Assembly (NCBI GenBank): GCA_031292695.1
Contig: JARLGS010000967.1
Coordinates: 1-32,176, forward strand
DNA length: 32,176 nucleotides
Direction of reading: 5' to 3'
Source: Mycobacterium sp.
GTDB taxonomy: Bacteria > Actinomycetota > Actinomycetes > Mycobacteriales > Mycobacteriaceae
In this document: piece after piece, positions 19,810-27,226 of the stretch
How the letters are laid out: each line of letters begins with the position of its first letter
Position numbering within the stretch: position 1 is the first letter of the stretch
Notes under the pieces: generated by a model
Seen by the model: the letters and a program-made list of their open reading frames with translations, nothing else
Told to the model about the DNA's origin: nothing
The model's database searches: none
Position numbers and translations under genes: made by a program

Positions 19810-20774
19810 GACAGGGTCCGTTCCTTGAGTGCCAGAGTGTGTTGCCCGGTGCTGTAACTGACCTCTCGGACCCCGAGTGCGTCATGCAGCTTTCCGGCGG
19901 GCAGCGTCACCGGCTTCGGGGCGGGCCCGTCGCCCGGGTGTGGCAGCGGATAGGCCGTGGTGGTGCCGCTATGGAACGTGACGTTGCCTTCGGTCCTGGA
20001 AAACACCTGGTGTACATGGCCGTTGAGGCAGGTCACCGAGGCGAACCGGCGCAGGTAGCTCAGCGCCTGGGTGGCGTCGTCGGTGCCCCAGCCCCAATCG
20101 GGATACATCGCGAACAGCGGGATGTGGCTGAATACCACGATCGGAGTATCGCTGGACAGCGGCGCGACGTCCTTCTCCACGAATTCGAGTTGATCGACGC
20201 CCAGGTGACCCAGCTTCTTGAGATTCAGCGTGTTCACCAGGGCGATGACATGCACCCCGGCGATGTCGAAGCTGTACCAGCCATCGCCACGAGTGCCCGC
20301 GCCGAACGCCTGGCGGTATTTCGCCCCGCCGTCATCAGCCGAATCATGTTCGCCAGGAACGGTGAACACATGCGGGGCGCGCATGCCGGTCATCATCTGT
20401 TTGACCTGATCGAACTGCTCCGGCGTCGCCAGGTGCGTCAGATCGCCCGTGTGGATCACGAAATCCGGGGTGTAGTCCAGGCCGTTGATGGTGTTGATGG
20501 CGTGGGTGAACGAGCCGGCGACATCGGTATTGGCCGGGCCGGTGAAGCCGATGTGGCTGTCGCTGATCTGCGCGAAACGTAAAGCCGGCCGTGCCGTCGT
20601 GGCCGCTGGGCTCCCTGCGACGTGGGACAGCACTTCCCCACCGACCACCGTCAGCCCGACGGCAGCGCCGAACCATGCCGTGTGCCGGATGAGCTGGCGT
20701 CGGCTCATCTGGTGCGGATCGCCCTTCGATGGCTCGGCGGCCGTCGGCTCCGGGTTCATGGACTCGGCGCTCAT
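19806..20774 (-). CDS. Tat-exported metallophosphoesterase
   Basis: A 322-residue calcineurin-like phosphoesterase. After a 22-residue lead comes a twin-arginine signal, SRRQLIRHTAWFG, and a hydrophobic stretch ending near AGSPA. Metal-binding motifs are all visible: ISDSHIG (D-x-H), HTGDLTH, PGEHD (in place of the usual GNHD), FSHIPLF and NGHVH. The Glu in GEHD replaces the catalytic-site Asn, which may alter metal or substrate preference. It should act outside the membrane beside the cupredoxin. Its start overlaps the cupredoxin stop by ATGA. Substrate unknown. Confidence 0.88.
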   Translation of the reverse strand: MSAESMNPEPTAAEPSKGDPHQMSRRQLIRHTAWFGAAVGLTVVGGEVLSHVAGSPAATTARPALRFAQISDSHIGFTGPANTDVAGSFTHAINTINGLDYTPDFVIHTGDLTHLATPEQFDQVKQMMTGMRAPHVFTVPGEHDSADDGGAKYRQAFGAGTRGDGWYSFDIAGVHVIALVNTLNLKKLGHLGVDQLEFVEKDVAPLSSDTPIVVFSHIPLFAMYPDWGWGTDDATQALSYLRRFASVTCLNGHVHQVFSRTEGNVTFHSGTTTAYPLPHPGDGPAPKPVTLPAGKLHDALGVREVSYSTGQHTLALKERTLS

Positions 20775-21235
20775 CGCGTCACCACCACGGTTCCGTGCAT
20801 GAAGGGATGGATTCCGCAGACGTACGTGAAGGTGCCGGGCGTCGCGAAGGCGTAGCTGAAAGCGGCTCCGGAAGCCATTGTCGGAGAACGGAACTGGCCA
20901 CCTTCTGCGACCACGTTGTGCGGGTCTTCATCGTGGTTGGTCCAGGTCACCGTCGTGCCGGCCGGCACGGTCAGCGTGTCCGGCGTGAAGGCGAAGTTAT
21001 CGATATTGACGGCGTTCGGCCCAGCCGGAGCCACCGGCGCCTGGTGGCCGGATTCGGGTGGCGACATGGTCATCGACCCCATGCTCGGCCCGGATCCGGT
21101 TCCGGTCATTCCCGGGGTGGCATCGGAAGTCGATCCGAAAACGGGTGTGGGGGTTGAGTTTTGCGGGTTTGGCGAGGAGCAGGCGGTCAGCAGCAGGATG
21201 GCGCCGGAGAGCGTCACCAGGGATCGTCGCGACAC
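20771..21235 (-). CDS. Cupredoxin (plastocyanin-like) lipoprotein
   Basis: A 154-residue blue-copper-type protein. The signal peptide ends in the lipobox LLTAC (Cys19). A Ser/Thr/Pro/Met-rich linker (GSMTMSPPESGH) follows, then the cupredoxin fold: NFAFTPDTLTVPAGTTVTW, DPHNVV and YVCGIHPFMHG. Copper ligands are His106, Cys140, His143 and Met146. It probably carries electrons on the outer face of the membrane. The GTG start at 21235 has GGAGG eight bases upstream, but that site lies in an arm of an inverted repeat. A candidate promoter motif shared with the sigma gene lies about 70 bases upstream. Confidence 0.9.
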   Translation of the reverse strand: MSRRSLVTLSGAILLLTACSSPNPQNSTPTPVFGSTSDATPGMTGTGSGPSMGSMTMSPPESGHQAPVAPAGPNAVNIDNFAFTPDTLTVPAGTTVTWTNHDEDPHNVVAEGGQFRSPTMASGAAFSYAFATPGTFTYVCGIHPFMHGTVVVTR

Positions 21236-21243
21236 GACGGGTA

Positions 21244-21300
21244 CCTCCGTAGTCGGCGGGCAGGGGTGCGTTGCGCACCCTCACCCAACAGATACGGAGG
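21244..21300 (-). promoter_or_regulatory. Inverted repeat that can hide the cupredoxin ribosome-binding site
   Basis: CCTCCGTA (21244-21251) and TACGGAGG (21293-21300) are perfect complements, and a second 7-bp hairpin (GGGTGCG/CGCACCC, 21264-21280, 3-base loop) is nested inside. On the mRNA the downstream arm contains the GGAGG of the cupredoxin gene, so read-through transcripts could mask it. Confidence 0.5.
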
Positions 21301-21311
21301 CGGGTTACACG
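21281..21311 (-). promoter_or_regulatory. Candidate ECF-sigma promoter of the cupredoxin gene
   Basis: On the minus strand CGTGTAACCC (21302-21311), seven bases, then TATCT (21290-21294), then GG-N-TGA. The GTAAC core resembles the AAC-containing -35 elements known for ECF sigma factors, and GGGTGA is at a plausible -10 distance. The same arrangement occurs upstream of the sigma gene. Confidence 0.5.
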
Positions 21312-21313
21312 CC

Positions 21314-22024
21314 TCAGGCCGGTTCGCTCGGCCGGGCCGGCGCGAACACTTCGATCGCGCCGCCGACCTCGCGGACCTCCAACTTCGGCAATGGTTTTGG
21401 CGCCATCGGCAATTGGTGGGTGAGGACGTGACCGTCGGTGGCGAACGACGTGGAATGGCACGGGCACCTCAGTCGATCGTCCGGCGCGTCGAACCAGAGC
21501 CGGCAGCCCTGATGAGTGCAGACGCCCGAGACGCCCTCCACGGCCCCGTTCACCCTGCGCACGAACCCCACGATCGCGCCAAGGTCGAACGGGTGGACGA
21601 CGCCCTCGGACACGTCACCACTGTCGGCGACCTTCTGCCAGCTGCCGCCGACCGGGGTGAGCTCGCCGCTGACCACGTCCTGATTACCCGGCGTCCCGCG
21701 GCCGCCCGCCAACGCCCGATCGACCGCCACCGCGGCCACCGCTGCGCTCGCCGCCGCCGAGGTGCCGACGATGATCTGACGACGGTTGGCGCGCAACCGG
21801 CCGGGCGATGCCGCGGCCGACTCATCGCCGTCGAACTGCGTGGCGAGCCGGCGCTGCAAATCGGTCAGGAACTCCGCGCGCGGCTCGTCGACACCGGGCG
21901 CTGCGGCCCGCAAGTCGATCGCGGTACGCATCTGCGCGGCATCGAAATCATCTGGCTTGAAGCCGCTCGGCCTGCGTCCGCGCAGCAGATCGTCGAGGTA
22001 GCTGCGCAACCCACGTGCGTTCAT
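21314..22024 (-). CDS. Membrane-anchored Rieske protein with N-terminal cytoplasmic domain
   Basis: A 236-residue protein. Residues 1-80 are charged and helical (SYLDDLLRGRRPSGFKPDDF, then AAQMRTAIDLRAAAPG, then FLTDLQRRL) and should stay in the cytoplasm. A twin-arginine motif NRRQIIVG and hydrophobic anchor follow at 80-107. The Rieske domain has CTHQGC (Cys169, His171, Cys174) and CPCHS (Cys187, Cys189, His190), the bc1-type layout with two cluster Cys, two His and the extra disulfide pair. The bc1 complex has its own Rieske subunit, so this is a specialised paralogue. Its start overlaps the sigma stop by ATGA, the position usual for anti-sigma genes. Anti-sigma function of the N-terminal part is an inference. 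Confidence 0.88.
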   Translation of the reverse strand: MNARGLRSYLDDLLRGRRPSGFKPDDFDAAQMRTAIDLRAAAPGVDEPRAEFLTDLQRRLATQFDGDESAAASPGRLRANRRQIIVGTSAAASAAVAAVAVDRALAGGRGTPGNQDVVSGELTPVGGSWQKVADSGDVSEGVVHPFDLGAIVGFVRRVNGAVEGVSGVCTHQGCRLWFDAPDDRLRCPCHSTSFATDGHVLTHQLPMAPKPLPKLEVREVGGAIEVFAPARPSEPA

Positions 22025-22566
22025 GGCTCGCCCCTCTCGTTGATCTGCGCCGCCAGTCGTAAAGCCCGGTGTTGCAACACCTTTGCATTTGCGACGGTGA
22101 CGCCGAGCTCGGCCGCAGACTCTTTGATCGACCTGGTCTGCAGGAATCGCAGCTCCAGTATGCGTCGATAGTGGTCCGGCAAGGCCTGCAGTACTGCCGC
22201 CACCCGCTCCGGCGCGGCGCTGATGGATTGTTCGGCTTCCGGCGGCGCCGCGATATCGGCATCGATCTCGGTGATCTCCCGCCCCATCGTCTCGCGCCAG
22301 TGCGCGGCCAGTACCGTGCGCGCCGTGCTGCGCAGGTATGACCGCACCTCGGCCACACTGGCGGTCAACCGCAACGGCCGCAGCGCCGCGAGAAAGACCT
22401 CGGCGGTCAGGTCTTCAGCGTCAGCCTGATTGCCCACCCGCGCAAAGATGGTGCGGTACACCCACCTGGCGTTGTCCTGGTAGACCGACTCCCAGTCGGG
22501 ATAGCTGGAATCGGACGACACCACGCGCAGTGGCGGTCGGTGCACAGGATCACGCTGTGCGGACAC
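22021..22566 (-). CDS. ECF-type RNA polymerase sigma factor
   Basis: A 181-residue group IV sigma factor if it starts at GTG 22566. Sigma region 2 is WESVYQDNARWVYRTIFARV with DAEDLTAEVF; region 4 is LPDHYRRILELRFLQ followed by SIKESAAELGVTVANAKVLQHRAL. The frame stays open to 22788, but the extra N-terminal part has no sigma similarity and contains the candidate promoter motif. GTG 22566 was preferred because it is placed relative to that motif (77 bases) almost as the cupredoxin start is (76 bases) and follows GGGACGGGG. GTG 22524 or 22521 is a further option. It heads the operon with Rieske, cupredoxin, phosphoesterase and membrane protein. Confidence 0.9.
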   Translation of the reverse strand: MSAQRDPVHRPPLRVVSSDSSYPDWESVYQDNARWVYRTIFARVGNQADAEDLTAEVFLAALRPLRLTASVAEVRSYLRSTARTVLAAHWRETMGREITEIDADIAAPPEAEQSISAAPERVAAVLQALPDHYRRILELRFLQTRSIKESAAELGVTVANAKVLQHRALRLAAQINERGEP

Positions 22567-22882
22567 ATTGGCCCCGTCCCATCGGTGCAGCCCGGCACAC
22601 CCCGAAGCCACTTCAACCGGTAGATAGCCGCCTGGGTTACACGGCTCGTTCATCTGCTCGGCCACGGCTGCCCACTGCCCAGCCAGATCAAACCGTAGTT
22701 CGTTATCCACACAGGACGACAGGATCGGAGTTTTTCGCCTATCGGCCTCTGGCCGCGGAGCCCCCAGACAACACAGAGCCGTCGGCATCCGCTTCCGGAT
22801 ACCGACGGCCCTGACGCACGCCTTCTGTCGGCTCAGCCGACCCTGCCCCTTGTCGGCTCAGCCGACCCTGCCCCTTGTCGGC
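22567..22882. other. Region between the sigma gene and the FMN reductase gene
   Basis: About 315 bases. It holds the candidate ECF promoter at 22612-22643 and, near the other end, a 25-base tandem repeat of hairpins. The stretch 22644-22825 is open in the sigma frame but I see no family similarity in it. Confidence 0.5.
22612..22643 (-). promoter_or_regulatory. Candidate autoregulated promoter of the sigma gene
   Basis: On the minus strand CGTGTAACCC (22634-22643), seven bases, TATCT (22622-22626), then GG-N-TGA. Fifteen of fifteen bases in the two main blocks are identical to the motif before the cupredoxin gene at the same spacing, while the bases between differ. Confidence 0.5.
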
Positions 22883-22892
22883 TCAGCCGACC
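22826..22892 (-). repeat. Tandem 25-bp repeat of three hairpins at a gene end
   Basis: Copies begin at 22826, 22851 and 22876 (two full, one partial). Each contains GTCGGCTCAGCCGAC, a 6-bp stem with TCA loop, or 7-bp arms around one base. The full copies end in CCTGCCCCT. The third copy contains the last codons and stop (22883-22885) of the FMN reductase gene, so the repeat appears to have grown from the gene's 3' end. The stacked hairpins probably act as terminators for that gene. Confidence 0.85.
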
Positions 22893-23422
22893 TCCGCCAC
22901 CAACTTGCCGATCACCTCGCGCACACCCTCCACCACCTGGGCGGTCTCCCGCGGGTGCTTGCCGTCGAACGCCGAGGCCGGCAGCGACAGCTTGACGTCC
23001 ACCACGTCCGCGCCGGCGATGCCGAACGACTTGCGAGCCTCGTCGTGCGCCCACACGCCGCCGTACTGCCCGGCCGCGATACCGGTAACCGCCAGCGGCT
23101 TGCCGACGACGGCACCGGAGCCGTAAGGACGCGACAGCCAGTCGATCGCGTTCTTCAACACAGCCGGGATCGTGCCGTTGTACTCGGGCGTCACCGCCAG
23201 CACCGCGTCGGCGTCGCCGGCGATCTGACGGAGTGCGACCACGGCTTCGGGCGCCGACTCGTTATCCAGATCCTCGTTGTAGAAGGGCAACTCGCCGAGT
23301 CGGTCCGCGACCCGAACCGTCACACCCTCGGGCGCCGACTCGACCGCCACCTCGGCCAGTTGCCGGTTCAGCGAGGCCGCACGCAGGCTGCCAACCAGGA
23401 CCAGGACTTTCGTTTCAGCCAT
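22883..23422 (-). CDS. NADPH-dependent FMN reductase (Rv3054c-like)
   Basis: A 179-residue flavodoxin-fold reductase of the chromate-reductase/ArsH-related class, which transfers hydride from NAD(P)H to quinones, chromate or similar acceptors. The FMN phosphate loop is GSLRAASLNRQLA, the signature PEYNGTIPAVLKNAIDWLSRPY binds the isoalloxazine ring, and the protein ends KLVAEVG. The gene is divergent from the TetR gene, with 105 bases between starts that contain a palindromic operator, so it may be in the same regulon. Confidence 0.93.
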   Translation of the reverse strand: MAETKVLVLVGSLRAASLNRQLAEVAVESAPEGVTVRVADRLGELPFYNEDLDNESAPEAVVALRQIAGDADAVLAVTPEYNGTIPAVLKNAIDWLSRPYGSGAVVGKPLAVTGIAAGQYGGVWAHDEARKSFGIAGADVVDVKLSLPASAFDGKHPRETAQVVEGVREVIGKLVAEVG

Positions 23423-23481
23423 TTTCTATCCCCTTGCTCGATGTCTGTGGCGGCTCCGCTGAGCCGATCCTCGCATACAGT

Positions 23482-23501
23482 AACCGGACTGTAGTCCGAT
23501 T
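23482..23501. promoter_or_regulatory. TetR-type operator palindrome
   Basis: CGGACT-GT-AGTCCG at 23485-23498 has perfect 6-bp half sites; AA and TT extend the symmetry with one mismatched pair. It lies just upstream of the TAAAGT -10-like element of the TetR gene and in the gap shared with the FMN reductase gene, as expected for autorepression. Confidence 0.65.
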
Positions 23502-23527
23502 CATTCCGGCTGAGTTAAAGTGCGGAT

Positions 23528-24160
23528 ATGAGTGATGGGTTGGCCGAGCTGCGGTCCACGGGCCTGCCTGTGATCAACCTTCCCGTCACCAATGCGCCAC
23601 CGGCCGAGCGCGGCGACGCGGCCCGCAACCGCGCGCTGCTGCTCGATGCGGCTCGCCGACTGATCGGCCAGCGCGGGGCCGACGCCGTCACCATGGACGA
23701 CATCGCGGTAGAGGCCGGCGTCGGCAAGGGCACACTGTTCCGTCGGTTCGGCAGTCGCTCCGGCCTGATGCTGGTCCTCCTCGATGAGGACGAGCAGGTC
23801 CTGCAACAGGCCTACATGTTCGGACCGCCACCGCTGGGCCCCGGCGCCCCGCCGTTGCAGCGCCTGTTCGCGTACGGCCGAACCAGGCTGCAGTTCGTGT
23901 GGAATCACCGAGCGCTACTGTCCGATGCCGGACGCGATCCGCAGAACCGCTTCAGCGCCCCGACCGCTGTCCAGCGCACCCATATCCGGATACTCCTGCG
24001 GTCAGCCAGCACCACCGGAAATCTGGACGCGCAGATCGATGCCCTACTGGCCCTACTCGAGGCCGACTACGTCATCCATCAGCACGATGATCTCGGACAC
24101 AACCTGGACGCTCAGGCCGAAGCATGGGAAAGCTTGGCGCGCAAGCTCTGTGGGACCTGA
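23528..24160 (+). CDS. TetR-family regulator (Rv3055-like)
   Basis: A 210-residue regulator with the helix-turn-helix VTMDDIAVEAGVGKGTLFRRFGSRSGL at about 55-80, after a 30-residue lead. The C-terminal half is the helical ligand domain. TAAAGT (23516-23521) sits six bases before the ATG, so the mRNA is probably leaderless. The polymerase gene begins ten bases after its stop, and the ATPase gene overlaps that, so the regulator heads a three-gene operon. Ligand unknown. Confidence 0.92.
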   Translation: MSDGLAELRSTGLPVINLPVTNAPPAERGDAARNRALLLDAARRLIGQRGADAVTMDDIAVEAGVGKGTLFRRFGSRSGLMLVLLDEDEQVLQQAYMFGPPPLGPGAPPLQRLFAYGRTRLQFVWNHRALLSDAGRDPQNRFSAPTAVQRTHIRILLRSASTTGNLDAQIDALLALLEADYVIHQHDDLGHNLDAQAEAWESLARKLCGT

Positions 24161-24170
24161 GAACCGCAAC

Positions 24171-25202
24171 ATGTCCTGGGTACTTCACGTCGACCTCGAT
24201 CAGTTCCTGGCGTCGGTCGAATTGCGCCGCCACCCCGAGCTCGGCGGCCAACCGGTGATCGTCGGGGGCAACGGCGATCCCACCGAACCTCGCAAGGTGG
24301 TCACCTGCGCCTCATACGAGGCACGGGAATTCGGCGTGCATGCCGGCATGCCGCTACGCACCGCAGCCCGCAAATGCCCGGAGGCCGTCTTCCTGCCCTC
24401 CGATGCGGCCGCCTACGATGACGCCTCCGAACAGGTCATGGGACTGCTGCGGGATCTGGGCCACCCGGTCGAGGTATGGGGTTGGGACGAGGCGTACATC
24501 GGTGCCGACGTGGATGATCCCGTCGATCTCGCCGAGCGGATCCGCACCGTGATCGCCGCCGAGACCGGACTGTCGTGCAGTGTCGGGATCAGCGACAACA
24601 AACAGCGGGCCAAGGTGGCCACCGGATTCGGCAAGCCCGCCGGTGTCTTCACCCTCACCAGCGCAAACTGGATGACGGTGATGGGCGACCGGCCCGTCGA
24701 CGCGCTCTGGGGCGTGGGGCCGAAAACGGCGAAAAAGCTTGCCGAACTAGATATCACGACCGTCGCAGAGCTGGCCCGCACCGACGCCGAACTCCTGACC
24801 TCGACGTTCGGCCCAACCACCGGACTGTGGGTCCTGTTGTTGGCCAAGGGCGGTGGCGACAACACCGTGACCGCCGAACCGTGGGTGCCGCGCTCCCGCA
24901 GCCATGTCGTGACGTTCCCGGCGGACCTGACCGACACCGCAGAGATGGAAGCAGCCGTCACCCATCTGGCCCGCCGCACGCTGGCCGAGGTCGTCGAACA
25001 GGGCCGAGAGGTCACCCGGGTCGCAGTTACCGTTCGCACCAAGACCTTCTTCACCCGCACCAAGATTCGCAAGCTGCCGGCGGCCGGCACTGATCTGACG
25101 AGCATCACCGACACCGCGATCGACTTGCTCCACCGGTTCGAACTGGACCGGCCGGTGCGGTTGCTCGGCGTCCGCCTAGAACTGGAGATGCCCGTGTGCT
25201 GA
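24171..25202 (+). CDS. dinP: Y-family DNA polymerase IV (Rv3056, DinP/DinB2)
   Basis: A 343-residue translesion polymerase. The metal-binding motifs are HVDLDQF (first Asp near residue 8) and WGWDEAYI (Asp-Glu pair). CASYEAREFGVHAGM is the family signature, DNKQRAKVATGFGKPAG matches the finger/palm region and VDALWGVGPKTAKKL the helix-hairpin-helix. The steric-gate-equivalent residue after HVDLDQ is Phe-Leu (QFLAS); DinB2 enzymes are known for weak ribonucleotide exclusion, and I cannot judge that here. No C-terminal beta-clamp motif was recognised. ATG 24171 begins the conserved fold. The next gene overlaps its stop by seven bases. Confidence 0.95.
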   Translation: MSWVLHVDLDQFLASVELRRHPELGGQPVIVGGNGDPTEPRKVVTCASYEAREFGVHAGMPLRTAARKCPEAVFLPSDAAAYDDASEQVMGLLRDLGHPVEVWGWDEAYIGADVDDPVDLAERIRTVIAAETGLSCSVGISDNKQRAKVATGFGKPAGVFTLTSANWMTVMGDRPVDALWGVGPKTAKKLAELDITTVAELARTDAELLTSTFGPTTGLWVLLLAKGGGDNTVTAEPWVPRSRSHVVTFPADLTDTAEMEAAVTHLARRTLAEVVEQGREVTRVAVTVRTKTFFTRTKIRKLPAAGTDLTSITDTAIDLLHRFELDRPVRLLGVRLELEMPVC

Positions 25203-26356
25203 CCACCATCGCCATCCGGGGCTACCGGTCGCTGCGCGAAATCGTCCTGCCACTGTCCGAACTCACGGTGGTGACCGGGGCCAACGGAACCGGCAAGTCG
25301 TCGGTCTACCGAGCGCTCGGACTGCTGGCCGACTGTGGACGTGGTGAGGTCATCGGATCGCTCGCGCGCGAAGGCGGATTGCAGTCGGTGCTGTGGGCCG
25401 GGCCGGAGAACACCAGCGGCGCACGTCGGACCGGAACCACCCAGGGCACCAACCGGACCCGGCCGGTATCCCTCGAACTCGGTTTCTCGGCAACAGATTT
25501 CGGCTACTTCATCGACCTCGGCCTGCCCCAGGATCCGGGTCCGAACTCGATGTTCGGCCAGGACCCGCAGATCAAACGCGAAGTGGTGTTCGCCGGCCCG
25601 GTACCCCGGCCCAGCAGCACGCTGGTGCGCCGGACCCGCGACTACGCCGAGGTGGCGTCGGACTCCGGCCGCGGCTTCGATGAGCTGACCCGTTCCCTGC
25701 CCAGCTACCGCAGCGTGCTGGCCGAGTATGCGAATCCGGATGCCCTGCCCGAACTCGCCGCGGTGCGGGACCGCTTGCGCGACTGGCGTTTCTACGACGG
25801 CTTCCGGGTCGACCGGGACGCGCCGGCCCGCCGCCGCCAGGTGGGCACCCGAACTCCCGTGCTCAGCAACGACGGCAGCGATCTGGCCGCAGCTGTCCAG
25901 ACCATCATCGAGGCCGGGTTCGACGATCTGCCGCGGGCCGTCGCCGACGCGTTCGACGGCGCCAAGGTTTCGGTGGCTGTCGGGGACGGGCTCTTCGAAC
26001 TGCAACTGCACCAACGCGGCATGCTCCGCCCATTACGCTCGGCCGAATTATCAGACGGCACGCTGCGATTCCTGTTGTGGGGTGCTGCGCTGCTGACGCC
26101 GGACCCGCCGGCGCTGATGGTGCTCAACGAGCCCGAGACGTCACTACATCCTGATCTGGTCAGCCCGCTCGCGGACATGATCGCCGCTGCCGCACGCCAG
26201 ACGCAGGTGGTGGTGGTCACCCATTCGGCGGTGTTGCTCGATCGCCTGACCGCCTGCGACGCAAGCGAAGTCGAGTTGGTCAAGCAGTGGGGTGAAACCC
26301 AGATCGACGGCCAGACCCTGGTCAGCACTCCCCCGTGGGATTGGGGGAAGCGTTGA
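25196..26356 (+). CDS. RecF/OLD-like AAA ATPase coupled to the polymerase gene
   Basis: A 386-residue SMC-like ATPase of the AAA_21 class. Walker A is GANGTGKSS at about 28-36, an ABC-type signature appears as ELSDGTLRF, Walker B is LMVLNEPETSLHPD and the switch histidine lies in VTHSA. There is no TOPRIM nuclease domain after it, so it is not a full OLD nuclease. The GTG start at 25196 lies inside the end of the polymerase gene (7-base overlap), which indicates coupled translation and suggests a common DNA-damage role. This partnership is an inference. Its stop lies three bases from the convergent SDR stop. Confidence 0.88.
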   Translation: MLTTIAIRGYRSLREIVLPLSELTVVTGANGTGKSSVYRALGLLADCGRGEVIGSLAREGGLQSVLWAGPENTSGARRTGTTQGTNRTRPVSLELGFSATDFGYFIDLGLPQDPGPNSMFGQDPQIKREVVFAGPVPRPSSTLVRRTRDYAEVASDSGRGFDELTRSLPSYRSVLAEYANPDALPELAAVRDRLRDWRFYDGFRVDRDAPARRRQVGTRTPVLSNDGSDLAAAVQTIIEAGFDDLPRAVADAFDGAKVSVAVGDGLFELQLHQRGMLRPLRSAELSDGTLRFLLWGAALLTPDPPALMVLNEPETSLHPDLVSPLADMIAAAARQTQVVVVTHSAVLLDRLTACDASEVELVKQWGETQIDGQTLVSTPPWDWGKR

Positions 26357-26359
26357 GGC

Positions 26360-27217
26360 TCAGCGGTCTTTGGGCCTCAGCGCCCGGGTGAACAACACGT
26401 TCACCTGACGCATCGCCACGCTGTAGGGCCACCAGGCCACACGTTTGAACAGATACAGCGCCCGGATGTCCTGCGACGTGTAGATCATGAACCGGTTTCT
26501 GGCGACCCCGGCGAGGATCTTGTCGGCGGCCTTCTCCGGCGACACGGCGTGCCCGGCGAACCGCCCGACCCAACGCTGCACCTGCGGGTGCTCCCGATCC
26601 ACGCCGGCGATGTGAACCGTCTGTACCAGAGGAGTTTTCACCGCTCCGGGCACCACCACCGAAACCCCGATGCGGTGCCGGGCCAGATCGAATCTCAGCA
26701 CTTCGCTCAGGCCGCGCAGGCCATACTTGCTGGCGCTGTACGCGGCGTGCCACGGCAGTGCGACGATCCCGGCCGCGGACGACACGTTGGCCAACTGCCC
26801 GCCCTGCCCGGCGGCCACCATGGGCGGGAGGAACGTCTCGACGACGTGGATCGGCCCCATCAGATTGACGTCGACCATTGAGCGCCAATGCTGATGGGTC
26901 AGTGTGCTGACGGTGCCCCAGGCCGAGATCCCGGCGATATTGAGTACCACGTCCATGGCCGGATGCCGACTGTGGATGTCTGCGGCGAAGGCTGCCACCG
27001 CGTCGTAGTCGGAGATATCCAGCGCCCGATATTCGGCCACCTCACCGCCGAGCGCTCGCGCGTCGGCGACGGCCAGCTCCAGACCCTCCACGTCGCGGTC
27101 GGTCAGATACAACACTGCACCCTGTTGCGCGAGCTTGAGCGCTGTCGCCCGGCCGATGCCACTGGCCGCCCCGGTCACGAAACACCGCTTGCCTGCGTAG
27201 CCGCTCCACCGCGTCAT
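26360..27217 (-). CDS. Short-chain dehydrogenase/reductase (Rv3057c-like)
   Basis: A 285-residue classical SDR. The cofactor loop is TGAASGIG at 15-22, with Asp at the adenine site (LTDRD) favouring NAD(H). NIAG, SSAAG with the catalytic Ser, and YSASK (Tyr and Lys) are all present. A C-terminal extension of about 40 residues (YTSQDIRALYLFKRVAWWPYS) may touch the membrane. It begins nine bases after the TetR gene stop and is probably in one operon with it. Substrate unknown; proximity to cyp136 suggests lipid or terpenoid metabolism. Confidence 0.93.
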   Translation of the reverse strand: MTRWSGYAGKRCFVTGAASGIGRATALKLAQQGAVLYLTDRDVEGLELAVADARALGGEVAEYRALDISDYDAVAAFAADIHSRHPAMDVVLNIAGISAWGTVSTLTHQHWRSMVDVNLMGPIHVVETFLPPMVAAGQGGQLANVSSAAGIVALPWHAAYSASKYGLRGLSEVLRFDLARHRIGVSVVVPGAVKTPLVQTVHIAGVDREHPQVQRWVGRFAGHAVSPEKAADKILAGVARNRFMIYTSQDIRALYLFKRVAWWPYSVAMRQVNVLFTRALRPKDR

Positions 27218-27226
27218 GGCCCGACC

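Noticed and set aside
22567..22788. N-terminal extension of the sigma factor
   Set aside because: The added residues have no sigma similarity, and the stretch contains the motif shared with the cupredoxin promoter.
22826..22892. CRISPR-like array
   Set aside because: The repeats are directly adjacent with no unique spacers, only 2.7 copies, and no cas genes lie nearby.
24413..26014. Long minus-strand frame opposite dinP and the ATPase
   Set aside because: Antisense to two well-supported coupled genes; composition is that of a shadow frame.
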